The position numbers and the translations under genes were made by a program. Positions 28,156-37,292 of a stretch of 64,000 nt of DNA are shown in pieces (positions within the stretch are counted from its first letter, which is position 1; each line of letters opens with the position of its first letter). The DNA is taken from NCBI RefSeq assembly GCF_004522235.1, contig NZ_SDLT01000009.1, forward strand, positions 178,805 through 242,804. Reading direction: 5' to 3'. The notes beneath the pieces were generated by a model that saw only the letters and a program-made list of their open reading frames with translations, made no database searches and was not told where the DNA came from. Source of the stretch: Amycolatopsis nivea (GTDB lineage Bacteria > Actinomycetota > Actinomycetes > Mycobacteriales > Pseudonocardiaceae).

Positions 28156-28410
28156 TCACTCTGGAGACGGGTCCCTAAGCAGCAACTCGGCGTGACGGCG
28201 CGTCATGGCCTCGTACTCGACCCACGCACGGGAATTGGCCGGACCACCAGCCGCCAGCATCTCGTCATGCGCGAGTCCCTGCGCGGCCAGCACGTCAGCC
28301 GCCTGGCCCATCGTCTGCCGGAGCCACACCGCCTTCTCTCGCATATCGGCCGGATACGGCGCGCCGCACTCGATTTCCGCGCCGTCGCCGGTATCGCTCG
28401 GGCGGCCCAT
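28156..28410 (-). CDS. small hypothetical protein
   Basis: 84 aa, ATG start, with good GC-biased codon use. The helical sequence includes MREKAVWLRQTMGQAADVLAAQGLAHDEMLAAG and an acidic/basic mix. It precedes the EspG operon on the same strand by 127 bases and may be its first gene. No family is recognised. Confidence 0.6.
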   Translation of the reverse strand: MGRPSDTGDGAEIECGAPYPADMREKAVWLRQTMGQAADVLAAQGLAHDEMLAAGGPANSRAWVEYEAMTRRHAELLLRDPSPE

Positions 28411-28504
28411 TTCTCCACGCTAACGCCTGCCGAAACGGCGGGGCGCGCAGAACGTCGACCATCACCGGACAGAACAGCCAGCGCCGCAGCCCGCAGACGA
28501 CGGC

Positions 28505-28808
28505 GCGATCAAACTCAGCACGCCCGACCAGGAAACCGTCACCGTCCGAACCCACGACGAAGAACGGACCCCGCTGCGTTGTCCTCGGCGCTGGACGAAG
28601 CCCTCGCGCGTGCGTCCGCGACCGTCGTTGTCGATCTCACCAAGGTCAGCTACTTCAGCATGGAATCCGCCTGGGCCCTGCTCAGCAAAGCCGCCGCAGC
28701 CACCAAGTCCGGACTGGTGCTGCCCCCGCGGTCGCCACCAAACTGACCACGCTGGGTCTGAGCGACGCGCTCAAGGACGGCCTGCATCCGCGTTACCGGC
28801 ACGGCTGA
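28505..28808 (+). pseudogene. STAS-domain (anti-anti-sigma factor-like) remnant
   Basis: Pieces of a STAS domain appear in different frames. ETVTVRTHDEERT gives the first strand, then ALSSALDEALARASATVVVDLTKVSYFSMES holds the region where the phosphorylatable serine lies. Finally VATKLTTLGLSDALKDGLHPRY gives the C-terminal helix before the stop at 28806. At least two frame changes and a lost segment separate them. It is probably a dead anti-sigma antagonist gene. Confidence 0.65.
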
Positions 28809-28809
28809 C

Positions 28810-29712
28810 AGGCCACGATCCGCGACGCTTCGCCCTGTTGTTGCAGGGTCAAGCGCCCGAACTGGGAACCGGCCTCGGCGTGTGGGGTGTCGTCGGTCAG
28901 CGCGTCGAACGTCAGACGGCACGCGTCCACCAAACGAAGCACGCCGAGGAAACCGCGTCCGGCGTCGGATAGGCGATTTTCTCAACCAAGAAGTTCACCA
29001 TGCTGCCCGGCGCGCGGGGCAGAATCCGCGCCACCAAGGTCTGATGCTGCTGGTCCAAGACGGCTTGTTCCTGCCGTTTCTCCTCAGCCACCGAGACCCC
29101 CAACATGACCGCCCCGCCCGCGACCGTCGCCGCGCGAGCCCCAGCGCGACCAGGGTTTGCTCGCGCCGTTCCCGCAGCCTCAACACCGCCGCAGCCGCCA
29201 AGGCCAGCGCCGATACTGCCCACAGCACCGGCCACCGCAACCCCCGCGAAACCCGCGCTCACCGCTTCTCACGAGCCGCTGAGCGCTCCCCGTGCGCCGC
29301 AGATCGAAAACCGTTCCTCCGCCCATACCGACCACACGGCGCCGAATGGCCCATTGGATCAACCGGACAACCCACCTACGGAGGCGGCGGGATGACGAAC
29401 GGCGATCAGCCGCGGGTAGGCCGCACTGTCGCTCCGCACAGGGCAAGAAATCCTCATCTTGAGCCCTCGCAGCGACCGGGCGACCCGCAACTCCCAGGCC
29501 GTCACAGGTACGGATCAGCCCGGACTCAACCAGAACTAACCGGACTAAAACCGCAGGTCAGACGGATAATTCTGCAGCAACGCCCTGGCCAGCGCCTTGA
29601 AGTGCCAAAAGCAGGACGCTTGGCAGGAGGCCGCCGCGCCGGAGTGATCCGCGGCGGGGCGGGCACGGTACTGTGGCCCGCGGGCACGAGGCAACGCGAC
29701 GAGGGGTCAGAC
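28810..29712. other. gene-poor decayed stretch
   Basis: About 900 bases with no intact gene. On the minus strand at roughly 28915-29245 a membrane-type N-terminus (MRWPVLWAVSALALAAAAVLRL) and a helical tail (AEEKRQEQAVLDQQHQTLVARI) lie in different frames, suggesting a frameshifted small membrane protein. The rest shows no motif. The promoter of the SPFH gene should lie at its right end. Confidence 0.45.
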
Positions 29713-30879
29713 GTGGGCATCTTCGACAAGATCCGCGGCGAGTTCATCGACATCATCGAGTGGACCGACGACAGCCGGGACACCATCGTGTGGCGCTTCC
29801 CGCGCTACGACAACGAGATCAAGATGGGCGCCAAGCTCACCGTGCGCGAGTCGCAGGCCGCGGTGTTCGTCAACGAGGGCCAGGTCGCCGACGCCTATCC
29901 GCCGGGCATGTACACGCTGCAGACGCAGAACATGCCGATCATGTCCACCCTCAAGGGCTGGAAGTACGGCTTCAACTCGCCGTTCAAGGCCGAGGTGTAC
30001 TTCGTCAACACCCGGCAGTTCACCGACCTCAAATGGGGCACGCAGAACCCGGTCATCCTGCGCGACGCCGAGTTCGGCATGGTCCGGCTGCGCGCGTTCG
30101 GCGGCTACGCGGTCCGCGTGGTCGAGCCGGTCGCGCTGCTGAAGGAACTGGCGGGCACCGACCCGCAGTTCCGCACCGAAGAGGTGTCGGACTACCTGCG
30201 CAGCATGGTCATCAGCAAGCTCGGGCCCGCGATCGCCGCGGCCCAGGTGCCGATGCTCGACCTGGTCACCCAGCAGGACCAGATCGCGGGCAAGATCGCG
30301 AACGCGCTGAACCTCGAACTGCGCGAGGTCGGCATCGAGATCTCGAAGTTCATGATCGAGAACATCTCGGTCCCGCCCGAGGTCGAGGCCGCGATGGACA
30401 AGCGGACCCAGATGGGGGTCGTCGGCGACCTCGACCAGTACACGAAGTTCCAGTCCGCGAACGCGATCGAGGCGGCGGCGAACAACCAGGGCGGCGCGGG
30501 CGAGGGACTGGGCATCGGCCTCGGCATGGCGCTCGGCCAGCGCGCGGCCGGACCGCAGCAGCAGCCCGCCCCGCAGCAGTACCAGCAACAGGCTCCCCAG
30601 CAGTACCAGCAGGCCCCGCAGCAGCCGCAGTACCAGCAGCAGGCCCCGCCGCAGATGCCGCCGCCGCTGCCGCAGAGCGAGCAGTGGTTCGTCGGCGCGA
30701 ACGGCCAGCAGCTCGGCCCGTTCGACCGCGCGGGCCTCGGCCAGCAGATCTCCTCGGGCACGCTCGCCCGGGACACCCTGGTGTGGAAGGCAGGCATGGC
30801 GCAGTGGACCCCGGCCGCGCAGGTGCCGGAGGTGTCGGCGCTGTTCGGCGCGGCCCCGCCGCCGCTGCCGCCGTCCTGA
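29713..30879 (+). CDS. SPFH-domain protein with GYF_2 domain
   Basis: 388 aa. The GTG start is 6 bases after GAGGGG. An SPFH/band-7 region (FIDIIEWTDDSRDTIVWRFP...RESQAAVFVNEGQVADAYPPG) fills residues 1-~250, as in virion-core/YdjI-type proteins. A Gln/Pro linker (PQQYQQ repeats) at ~285-315 leads to a C-terminal GYF_2 domain (WFVGANGQQLGPFDRAGLGQQI...WKAGMAQWTPA). Proteins of this type form membrane-associated oligomers. It is followed after 25 bases by a zinc-ribbon membrane protein, a usual partner. The precise role is unknown. Confidence 0.9.
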   Translation: MGIFDKIRGEFIDIIEWTDDSRDTIVWRFPRYDNEIKMGAKLTVRESQAAVFVNEGQVADAYPPGMYTLQTQNMPIMSTLKGWKYGFNSPFKAEVYFVNTRQFTDLKWGTQNPVILRDAEFGMVRLRAFGGYAVRVVEPVALLKELAGTDPQFRTEEVSDYLRSMVISKLGPAIAAAQVPMLDLVTQQDQIAGKIANALNLELREVGIEISKFMIENISVPPEVEAAMDKRTQMGVVGDLDQYTKFQSANAIEAAANNQGGAGEGLGIGLGMALGQRAAGPQQQPAPQQYQQQAPQQYQQAPQQPQYQQQAPPQMPPPLPQSEQWFVGANGQQLGPFDRAGLGQQISSGTLARDTLVWKAGMAQWTPAAQVPEVSALFGAAPPPLPPS

Positions 30880-30904
30880 GCCGCGCCGACCATCTGGGGG
30901 ACCC

Positions 30905-32038
30905 ATGACTGACCCGCGCTTCCAGCAGGAAGGCGTGGCCAACACGACCTATCCGTGCGGCGGTTGCGGCGCGCGGCTGGAGTTCGCGCCGGGCACGACC
31001 GCGATGCAGTGCCCGTACTGCGGGTTCCGGCAGGAGATCGCCGCCGGGGAGCGGCAGATCCGCGAGATCCCGTTCGCCGAGCTGGCGAACCTCGCGCGCA
31101 AGCCAGTCGGGTCGATCGGCAAGTACGTCTTCGTGTGCCAGCGATGCGCGGCGAGGACGGAAACCAACGAGACCGCCAGCATGTGCCAGTTCTGCGGCGC
31201 GCCGCTGGTGATCGACCCGGGCGCGTCCGGCCAGCTGGTGCCCGAAGGCGTGCTGCCGTTCGCGTTCGACCGGCCCGCGGTGAGCACGCATCTGAAGAAG
31301 TGGACGTCTTCGCGCTGGTTCGCGCCGACCGCGCTGAAGAAGGTCACCACGGCGGAGTCCACGAAGAGCACGTACATCCCGCACTGGACGTATGACTCGC
31401 AGACCGTGTCCGTGTACACCGGCGCGCGCGGCGAGTACTACTACGTCACCGAGACCTACTACGACAACGGCGAGCGCAAGACGCGCCAGGTGCGGCATAC
31501 CCGCTGGTACCCGGCGCGCGGGCAGGTCGCGCGGAACTTCGACGACGTCCTGGTGCCGGCGAGCACCCAGCTGCCGCTGCCGGAGCTGGACAAGCTCGCG
31601 CCGTGGCCGCTGCTCGATTCCGCGCCGTACCAGCCGCAATTCCTCTCCGGGCACTTCGCGCTGCGGTACGACGTCGAACCGGAGAACGGCTTCGAAGAGG
31701 CGAAGAACCGAATGGCCCCGGTCATCGCCGACGACTGCAAGTACGACATCGGCGGCGACACGCAGCGGCTGAACTCGGTCGACACGCAGCACAACAACGT
31801 CACCTTCAAGCTGATGCTGCTGCCGGTATGGGTCGCGACCTATGTGTACGCCGGGAAGAACTGGCAGATCCTCGTCAACGGCCGCACCGGCGAGATCCAC
31901 GGCCAGCGTCCGTGGAGCAAGGTCAAGATCGCCATCGCGGCGGTGCTCGCGCTGATCGTGATCGCGGTGATCGTCTACTTGATCGCGACGAAGGGCCACA
32001 GCACCGGCACCACGCACCATTCCGTTACGCACCACTGA
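30905..32038 (+). CDS. zinc-ribbon membrane protein, partner of the SPFH protein
   Basis: 377 aa. Two zinc ribbons lie at the N-terminus (CGGC...CPYC near residues 18-40 and CQRC...CQFC near 78-98). A large middle domain with many Tyr residues (EYYYVTETYYDNGERKTRQV) precedes one C-terminal membrane helix (IAIAAVLALIVIAVIVYLIA) and a His-rich tail. Similar proteins are sometimes mislabelled as PriA helicases, but no helicase motif is present. It probably works with the SPFH protein at the membrane. Confidence 0.85.
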   Translation: MTDPRFQQEGVANTTYPCGGCGARLEFAPGTTAMQCPYCGFRQEIAAGERQIREIPFAELANLARKPVGSIGKYVFVCQRCAARTETNETASMCQFCGAPLVIDPGASGQLVPEGVLPFAFDRPAVSTHLKKWTSSRWFAPTALKKVTTAESTKSTYIPHWTYDSQTVSVYTGARGEYYYVTETYYDNGERKTRQVRHTRWYPARGQVARNFDDVLVPASTQLPLPELDKLAPWPLLDSAPYQPQFLSGHFALRYDVEPENGFEEAKNRMAPVIADDCKYDIGGDTQRLNSVDTQHNNVTFKLMLLPVWVATYVYAGKNWQILVNGRTGEIHGQRPWSKVKIAIAAVLALIVIAVIVYLIATKGHSTGTTHHSVTHH

Positions 32039-32092
32039 GTTTTCGAAGGAAGTGATGTGCCGTGCTGATGGGCATGGTTCTCGGCGACCGCC

Positions 32093-32113
32093 GCTCCCGC
32101 GTTTCGCGGGAGC
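32093..32113 (+). promoter_or_regulatory. perfect hairpin in the methyltransferase leader
   Basis: GCTCCCGCG-TTT-CGCGGGAGC, nine perfect pairs. It lies in the 173-base gap before the methyltransferase gene, inside an Arg-rich upstream frame that starts at ATG 32055 after GAAGGA and overlaps the methyltransferase start in another phase. It could terminate the upstream operon or attenuate translation of the next gene. Confidence 0.45.
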
Positions 32114-32211
32114 ACGCGGGTTCGCCGCTGTCTTGACCGGCGGGAATCCTCGCCTGCTCTCTGCGAAGCGTCGACGGCTGACTGGCCCTTCGACCCTTCC
32201 CGGGAGCATTC

Positions 32212-33312
32212 ATGTCCACCGTCACGTGGACCGAAAACGAAACCACCCGCACCGCCCGTTGGCATTCCGGAAACGGAACTCCGCCGCCGGGCCGCATTGT
32301 CGTCGTCGATGACCGGCTGACCGCTGCCGCCGCACTGCGTTTCGCGCGCGCTGGCACCGGAATGCTGTGGCGCGGCGACTTCCCCAACGCACGACAGCTC
32401 GTGCGCGCCATGGACCGGCGGCTCCCGCAGCGCGCGGGATCTTTCGCCGAGGTGCGCGCCGCTCGGGCAGAACGCGCGGCGCTGCTCGGAAAAGTCCTGG
32501 TCTCCGTGGAAGCCGACCATTCGCTTCAGCTCCGCCGAGCCCCCGACATCCAAGCCGCCTGCGAGCACGCGTTCGGCGGTTTACCCGGCACGCTGCTTTC
32601 GTTGCGTGAGCTGCTCGGCGCCCTGAGCGCTTATCAATGGCATCAGAAAGGCATCCATATCAACGCATTAGGCGCGCGGTTGTATCCGTCGTATAGCGTG
32701 TTCGCGCCGACACGGAGCGAATACCTCGACCTCGTCGCACAGGAACCGTTGCCGGGCAAGGGGTCTCCGGTCGTATTCGATCTCGGCACCGGTACCGGCG
32801 TGCTCGCCGCCATCCTGGCCCGGCGGGGCGCCGCCGAAGTGGTGGCGACCGACCTCAACCCGCGCGCCGTGCGCTGCGCGCGGGACAACCTGCGCCGGCT
32901 CGGCCTGTCCGATCGGGTCCAGGTCCGCGAAACCGACCTGTGGCCCACCGACCGGCGCGCTGACCTGGTCGTCTGCAATCCGCCCTGGCTGCCCGGAAAC
33001 CCGGCCTCGGCGCTGGAACTCGGGATCTACGACGCCTCGTCCGCCATGCTGCACCGGTTTCTCGACGGTCTGCCCGAGCATCTGACGCCGCGCGGGGAAG
33101 GCTGGCTGATCCTGTCGGACCTCGCCGAACACCTCGGTCTGCGGACGCGTGCCGAACTGCTCGACCGGATCTCCGCCGCTGGTCTCAAGGTCGTGGGACG
33201 CCGCGAAACCACGCCACGGCACCGACGCGCCACGGACAGTGCCGATCCGCTGCACGCGGCACGTTCCCGGGAACGCACGATCCTGTGGCGGTTGACCATG
33301 TCCAGAGCGTGA
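32212..33312 (+). CDS. class I SAM methyltransferase with NPPW motif
   Basis: 366 aa. The N-terminal ~170 residues form an unassigned domain. The C-terminal SAM-binding Rossmann fold has VVFDLGTGTGVLAAILARRG near residue 190, VVATDLNPRAVRCARDN and the NPPW motif near 256. NPPY/W enzymes methylate amino groups of proteins or rRNA/tRNA bases (PrmC, RsmC, RlmG types). The target cannot be decided. The start ATG overlaps an upstream frame of another phase, which raises the possibility of translational control. Confidence 0.88.
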   Translation: MSTVTWTENETTRTARWHSGNGTPPPGRIVVVDDRLTAAAALRFARAGTGMLWRGDFPNARQLVRAMDRRLPQRAGSFAEVRAARAERAALLGKVLVSVEADHSLQLRRAPDIQAACEHAFGGLPGTLLSLRELLGALSAYQWHQKGIHINALGARLYPSYSVFAPTRSEYLDLVAQEPLPGKGSPVVFDLGTGTGVLAAILARRGAAEVVATDLNPRAVRCARDNLRRLGLSDRVQVRETDLWPTDRRADLVVCNPPWLPGNPASALELGIYDASSAMLHRFLDGLPEHLTPRGEGWLILSDLAEHLGLRTRAELLDRISAAGLKVVGRRETTPRHRRATDSADPLHAARSRERTILWRLTMSRA

Positions 33313-33375
33313 CCCGGCGTTTCCACGCTGGACTACACCAATCGAATATCCTCGCCGAAGACACGGGGAGGGACG

Positions 33376-34644
33376 ATGCCCGTACCGGGTTTTGCCGTAC
33401 CGCGGCGGGAATTCGTGCGGACGCTGCTGCACCGCGGCAGCCCGCCGGAGCGGCCGGACGCAGGCGGGGACCTCGCCGAGGTCGGTGACGCGACGCTGGC
33501 GCGCGCCGCGCGGTACTGGGTCGTCGTCCCGGTCGCCTACCGGATCGCCGCGTTCGTGAAGGTGTTCATCGGCTTCGCCGCGGCCAACGGCAGCACCGGG
33601 TTGTTCCCGGTGCTGCCCGCGGCCGTGCTGGGCGTCGCCGCGAACGCCGGGTTCCTGTGGTGGCTGCTGCGCTCCGGCGGCCTGCCCGCGCGGCGCACGC
33701 GGCGGGTGCTCACCGTCGACCTCGCTGCGGGGCTGGCGCTGAACCTGCTGATCGCGGTGCTGGCCCCGGACGCGGTGCAGCCGTTCGCGATCGACGTCAC
33801 CTGGACGTGGCTGGTCGGCTCGGTCGCGATGTGGGCCGGGACGTCCGGCCTGCCCGCCGCCGTGCTGCTGCTCGCCGCGGCGGTCCCGGTACGCGTCCTG
33901 CTGACCGTGGCGGGCGGGCTGCGGCTTGACGATCCGCTCGCGATCAGCCGGTCGATCGGCTGCCTGGTCGCGCTGGCGGTGTCGATCGTGGTGGCGTGCG
34001 GGATCCTGGTGCTGCTGGGCGTCGGCACCCGATTCGCCCTGGACATCGGCCTGCGCCGCGGTCAGGAGGCCGAACGCAGGCGCACCCAGCGGCTGCTGCA
34101 CGACAGCGTGCTGCAGACCCTGGAGGCGCTCGCCATCGCCCCGTCCGACGACGCCGACCACGCCGCCGAACGGCTGGCCCAGCTGCGCTCGGTCGCGCAC
34201 GCCGAGGCGGCCGAACTCCGCCGGAGCATCACCGAGCCGATCGAACCGCGCAAGGGGCGCAGCTTCGTGGTCGAACTGGCCGACGTCGCCGCCGAGATGG
34301 CCCGCGAAGGCCTGCGCACCCAGCTCGTAGCCGCCGACTTCGCCGACGACGACCGCCTTTCCGCTGACCGGCGCACCGCGATGTGCGAAGCGGTGCGGGA
34401 GGCCCTGCGCAACACCGTGAAACATGCCGGGACGAGCCGCGTCGTACTCCGGGTGGAGGAACGCGACGGCGGGACCGCGGTGGTCGCACGGGATCAGGGC
34501 CGCGGCTTCGACGTGCGCGAACGGGGTCCGGGGTTCGGCATCCAGCAGTCGATCGAAGCCCGGCTGGCGGAGGTCGGAGGCACCGGACGGGTGGAATCGA
34601 CGCCGGGCAACGGGACCCGCGTCACGCTGTGGGTGCCGCACTGA
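33376..34644 (+). CDS. NarL-type sensor histidine kinase (orphan)
   Basis: 422 aa. About five to six membrane helices (residues ~55-225) lead to a HisKA_3 dimerisation segment with phospho-acceptor His242 (RLLHDSVLQTLEAL). The HATPase domain has an N box (EAVREALRNTVKHAG), DQGRGFD and GFGIQQS. Kinases of this class usually sit beside a LuxR-type response regulator. None is present on either side; a two-HTH protein lacking a receiver domain follows. Its partner is therefore unknown. Confidence 0.9.
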   Translation: MPVPGFAVPRREFVRTLLHRGSPPERPDAGGDLAEVGDATLARAARYWVVVPVAYRIAAFVKVFIGFAAANGSTGLFPVLPAAVLGVAANAGFLWWLLRSGGLPARRTRRVLTVDLAAGLALNLLIAVLAPDAVQPFAIDVTWTWLVGSVAMWAGTSGLPAAVLLLAAAVPVRVLLTVAGGLRLDDPLAISRSIGCLVALAVSIVVACGILVLLGVGTRFALDIGLRRGQEAERRRTQRLLHDSVLQTLEALAIAPSDDADHAAERLAQLRSVAHAEAAELRRSITEPIEPRKGRSFVVELADVAAEMAREGLRTQLVAADFADDDRLSADRRTAMCEAVREALRNTVKHAGTSRVVLRVEERDGGTAVVARDQGRGFDVRERGPGFGIQQSIEARLAEVGGTGRVESTPGNGTRVTLWVPH

Positions 34645-34707
34645 CGCGGCGGATTCTACCCCGCTTCCGGGGAAGCGCTGCGCTTTCCGGAGCGGCCTGC
34701 TCCATTT

Positions 34708-34726
34708 GCTGAATATTCAATTCAGC
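34708..34726. repeat. inverted repeat upstream of the HTH gene
   Basis: GCTGAAT-ATTCA-ATTCAGC, perfect 7-base arms, AT-rich against the background. It sits between the kinase stop and the small HTH gene and could be an operator for the latter. Confidence 0.45.
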
Positions 34727-34861
34727 TCGCTCGCTTGGTGTCGCCAATTGCGGACAAACACCCTGCCGCGCATGCACCCCGTTCGTAGGTTCACATTCCC
34801 GCTCCGCGACGCTGATAATGGAGGGTCGATCACCTTCGGGCCAAGCAGCGGGAGCGCCTGC

Positions 34862-35233
34862 ATGGACACGCCGGACGAGGCACGCACGAATCGGATCGAG
34901 CGGAATCGCCGGATGCTCGAATCCTGGCGGGCCGGCGCGTCGATCACCGAGATCGCCAGGGAGCACGGCCTGTCCCTGAGCTGGACCGGACGGCTGCTGC
35001 GGCAGGAAGGCGCGGTGCTGCCGGAAATCCGCCAGGGCGTGCGCCGCGAACTCGACGTGCCGAGGATAGTCCGGGAATACGAATCCGGCTCGACCATCCA
35101 GAGCATCGCGGACGCGCATCAGGCGTCCTATGGCACGATCCGTCGCTTGCTGCTGCGGGAAAAGGTGACGATCCGCCCGCATGGCGGCCAGAACGCTCTC
35201 GATCGGCGCAAGCCCGATACCCCACGTCACTGA
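34862..35233 (+). CDS. small protein with two helix-turn-helix motifs
   Basis: 123 aa from the ATG at 34862. The first HTH is SITEIAREHGLSLSWTGRLL, the second TIQSIADAHQASYGTIRRLL followed by a basic tail (RPHGGQN). Similar small actinobacterial proteins with a C-terminal tail of this kind are common. It is probably DNA-binding, but its targets are unknown. It lies just upstream of an NB-ARC regulator and may control it. An earlier in-frame ATG at 34772 would add an Arg-rich stretch without homology. Confidence 0.75.
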   Translation: MDTPDEARTNRIERNRRMLESWRAGASITEIAREHGLSLSWTGRLLRQEGAVLPEIRQGVRRELDVPRIVREYESGSTIQSIADAHQASYGTIRRLLLREKVTIRPHGGQNALDRRKPDTPRH

Positions 35234-35307
35234 TCCTTCCCCCAGGGGGTGGGTGATTCCTGACGCTTTTCATTTCATTCGCCATCCGGACCGGGTAAGG
35301 AGGAATA

Positions 35308-35325
35308 ATGGGGGGTGCGGAATGA
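35308..35325 (+). promoter_or_regulatory. five-codon upstream frame coupled to the NB-ARC gene
   Basis: A strong AAGGAGG (35298-35304) is followed by ATG GGG GGT GCG GAA TGA. The TGA overlaps the ATG of the NB-ARC gene at 35322 (AATGA). The main start is 17 bases from the ribosome site, too far for normal use, so translation may depend on finishing this mini-frame. Confidence 0.45.
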
Positions 35326-37292
35326 CTGAAGCGCGGCCAGGGGCGGTGACGTCCGACAGACCGGTGCGGGCGCCGGTCCAGCTCCCGCCCGCGCCGTCCG
35401 TGCTGCTCGGCCGCAACGCGGAACTGGACCGGCTGGACGAAATCCGGCTCCGCTCCGACCCCGCCCCGTCCGTCGTCGTGCTCACCGGAGTCGGCGGGAT
35501 CGGCAAAACGGCGCTCGCCCTGCACTGGCTGCACACCCACCGCGCCCAGTTCCCCGACGGCATCCTCTGCGCGCGATTTTCCTCCGAGGGCACCGAAACC
35601 GCGGAATCCGCGAGCGGCGTACTGCACGGTTTCCTTGTCGCGCTGGGCATTCCCGCCGACGACATCCCGGCCTCGCTCGCCCAGCGGGCCGCCGAATTCC
35701 GTGCGGTGACCGCGGATCGCCGGTTCGCCGTGCTGCTCGACGACGTCGTGCACAGCGCCGACGCCCGCGCCGTGCTGCCGTCCAGCGCGCACGCGTTCGT
35801 GCTCGTCACCAGCCGGTCGCAGCTGACCAGTCTCGCACTGGACGGCGCGGAAATCCTTCCGCTGAGCCCGCTTCCGGACAGACCGGCCCGCGAGGTGCTC
35901 GTCCGCCGGGCCGGGCAACGGCAGATCAGCCAGGAGGACGCGGAAAACCTGCTGACCGCGTGCGCCGGTCTCCCGCTGGCCCTCACCATCACCGGAGCGA
36001 GGCTGCGCGTCCGGCCAAGACGCAACCCGCACCAGGAAGCGCGCCGCGGACGTGCTCGACGCCTAGGCGGTTCTACTGATCTGGCAACGGTTTTCGACGC
36101 CTCGTACGCCGCGCTCGACGACTCGGCGGCCCGGCTCTACCGAACCTGCGGCATTCTGCCCGGCCCGCACCACGCCGTCGATGCGCTCGCTGACACGCTG
36201 CAGAGCTCGCCCGCCCACCTGGACGACGCCGTCGACGAGCTGATCGAAGCCAACCTCCTCCACGAGTTGGAGGACGAAACCGTGGCACAGCACGACGTCG
36301 TCCGCCACGACGCCCGCGTGCGCGCCGAACGCCAGGACGCCGAGGCCGACCGGCACTATCTCGTCCGCCGCTACATCCGCTGGTACCGGGACCAAACCGT
36401 CACCGCGAGCGCGCTCATCCACCCGTTCCGCCCGACCTTCGCGGCCGAAACCGTTGCGGCGACGGCATCTTTCGCCGACCGCGACCAGGCGGTGACCTGG
36501 TGGCGCCGCGACCGGCCGGTCATCAACGCCGTCGCGAAAGCCGCCACGGCACACGGGTGGGACGAGGAACTGTGGCAACTCGCCGAAGCGTCGTGGGGAT
36601 TCTTCCTGCACTACCGGGATTACGAACCGTTTTTGGAATTGTGCACGGCGGGGATCGAGGCGGCTCGGCGATGCGGGCAGCCGCTGGCTGAGGCTCGGCT
36701 GCACAGTCAAGTCGGCTACGTCTATGACCGGCTTCGGCAGTTCGGGAAAGCTTCCGCCCACCACACCGCGGCACTCGAGATCGGCGACCGAGAGCAGCAC
36801 GGTCCGACGCAGGCCACAGCGCTGTCGCGGATAGCCAGGGACGCCCGAGGCCGCGGCGACCTCGAAGGCGCACTGGCACTGTACGAGCGCAGCGCGGAGA
36901 AACACGCCGAGATCGGGCTTCCGCGCGGCGTCGGCATGGCCCGGCGCCGTCGCGGCGAACTGCTGATCAAACTGGGGCGGGAAGACGAAGCGATGCGGGA
37001 ACTCGCCGAAGCCGCCGCCATCATGGCGGCGGCGGACGACGCCGCCCAGCACGCACGTGCGGTCGTCCCGCTGGCCGCGATCCATGCCCGGCGGGGCGAC
37101 TACCGCCGGGCGCGCACCGAACTCCTGGAGGCACTCGAAGGCGTCAAGCGCCTCCAGTCACCGCATTTCCAGGCCGAGGTCCTCACCGCGCTCGCCGATC
37201 TCGAACGCGGTCACGGCGACGAGGCAAGCGCCCAGCGCCATCTCGACGAGGCCCGCCGCCTCAGCGGGGATCCCGCCGAGCCGCCGCATTGA
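35322..37292 (+). CDS. NB-ARC ATPase with TPR repeats (STAND protein)
   Basis: 656 aa. NB-ARC Walker A is GVGGIGKTALALHW near residue 57, Walker B is RRFAVLLDDVVHS, and the GLPLAL motif is present. The C-terminal half contains tetratricopeptide-like repeats (ALEIGDREQHGPTQATALSRIA, GDLEGALALYERSAEKHAEI). It resembles the C-terminal two-thirds of AfsR-type SARPs but lacks the SARP DNA-binding domain. The 989-aa SARP about 1.6 kb downstream has the complete set. Possible role: nucleotide-driven signalling or regulation of secondary metabolism. Confidence 0.85.
   Translation: MTEARPGAVTSDRPVRAPVQLPPAPSVLLGRNAELDRLDEIRLRSDPAPSVVVLTGVGGIGKTALALHWLHTHRAQFPDGILCARFSSEGTETAESASGVLHGFLVALGIPADDIPASLAQRAAEFRAVTADRRFAVLLDDVVHSADARAVLPSSAHAFVLVTSRSQLTSLALDGAEILPLSPLPDRPAREVLVRRAGQRQISQEDAENLLTACAGLPLALTITGARLRVRPRRNPHQEARRGRARRLGGSTDLATVFDASYAALDDSAARLYRTCGILPGPHHAVDALADTLQSSPAHLDDAVDELIEANLLHELEDETVAQHDVVRHDARVRAERQDAEADRHYLVRRYIRWYRDQTVTASALIHPFRPTFAAETVAATASFADRDQAVTWWRRDRPVINAVAKAATAHGWDEELWQLAEASWGFFLHYRDYEPFLELCTAGIEAARRCGQPLAEARLHSQVGYVYDRLRQFGKASAHHTAALEIGDREQHGPTQATALSRIARDARGRGDLEGALALYERSAEKHAEIGLPRGVGMARRRRGELLIKLGREDEAMRELAEAAAIMAAADDAAQHARAVVPLAAIHARRGDYRRARTELLEALEGVKRLQSPHFQAEVLTALADLERGHGDEASAQRHLDEARRLSGDPAEPPH

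Noticed and set aside
30905..32038. PriA-type primosomal helicase
   Set aside because: Only the zinc ribbons resemble that annotation; no Walker or helicase motifs exist and a membrane helix is present.
34862..35233. Response regulator for the upstream histidine kinase
   Set aside because: The protein has two HTH motifs but no receiver domain or phospho-acceptor Asp pattern.
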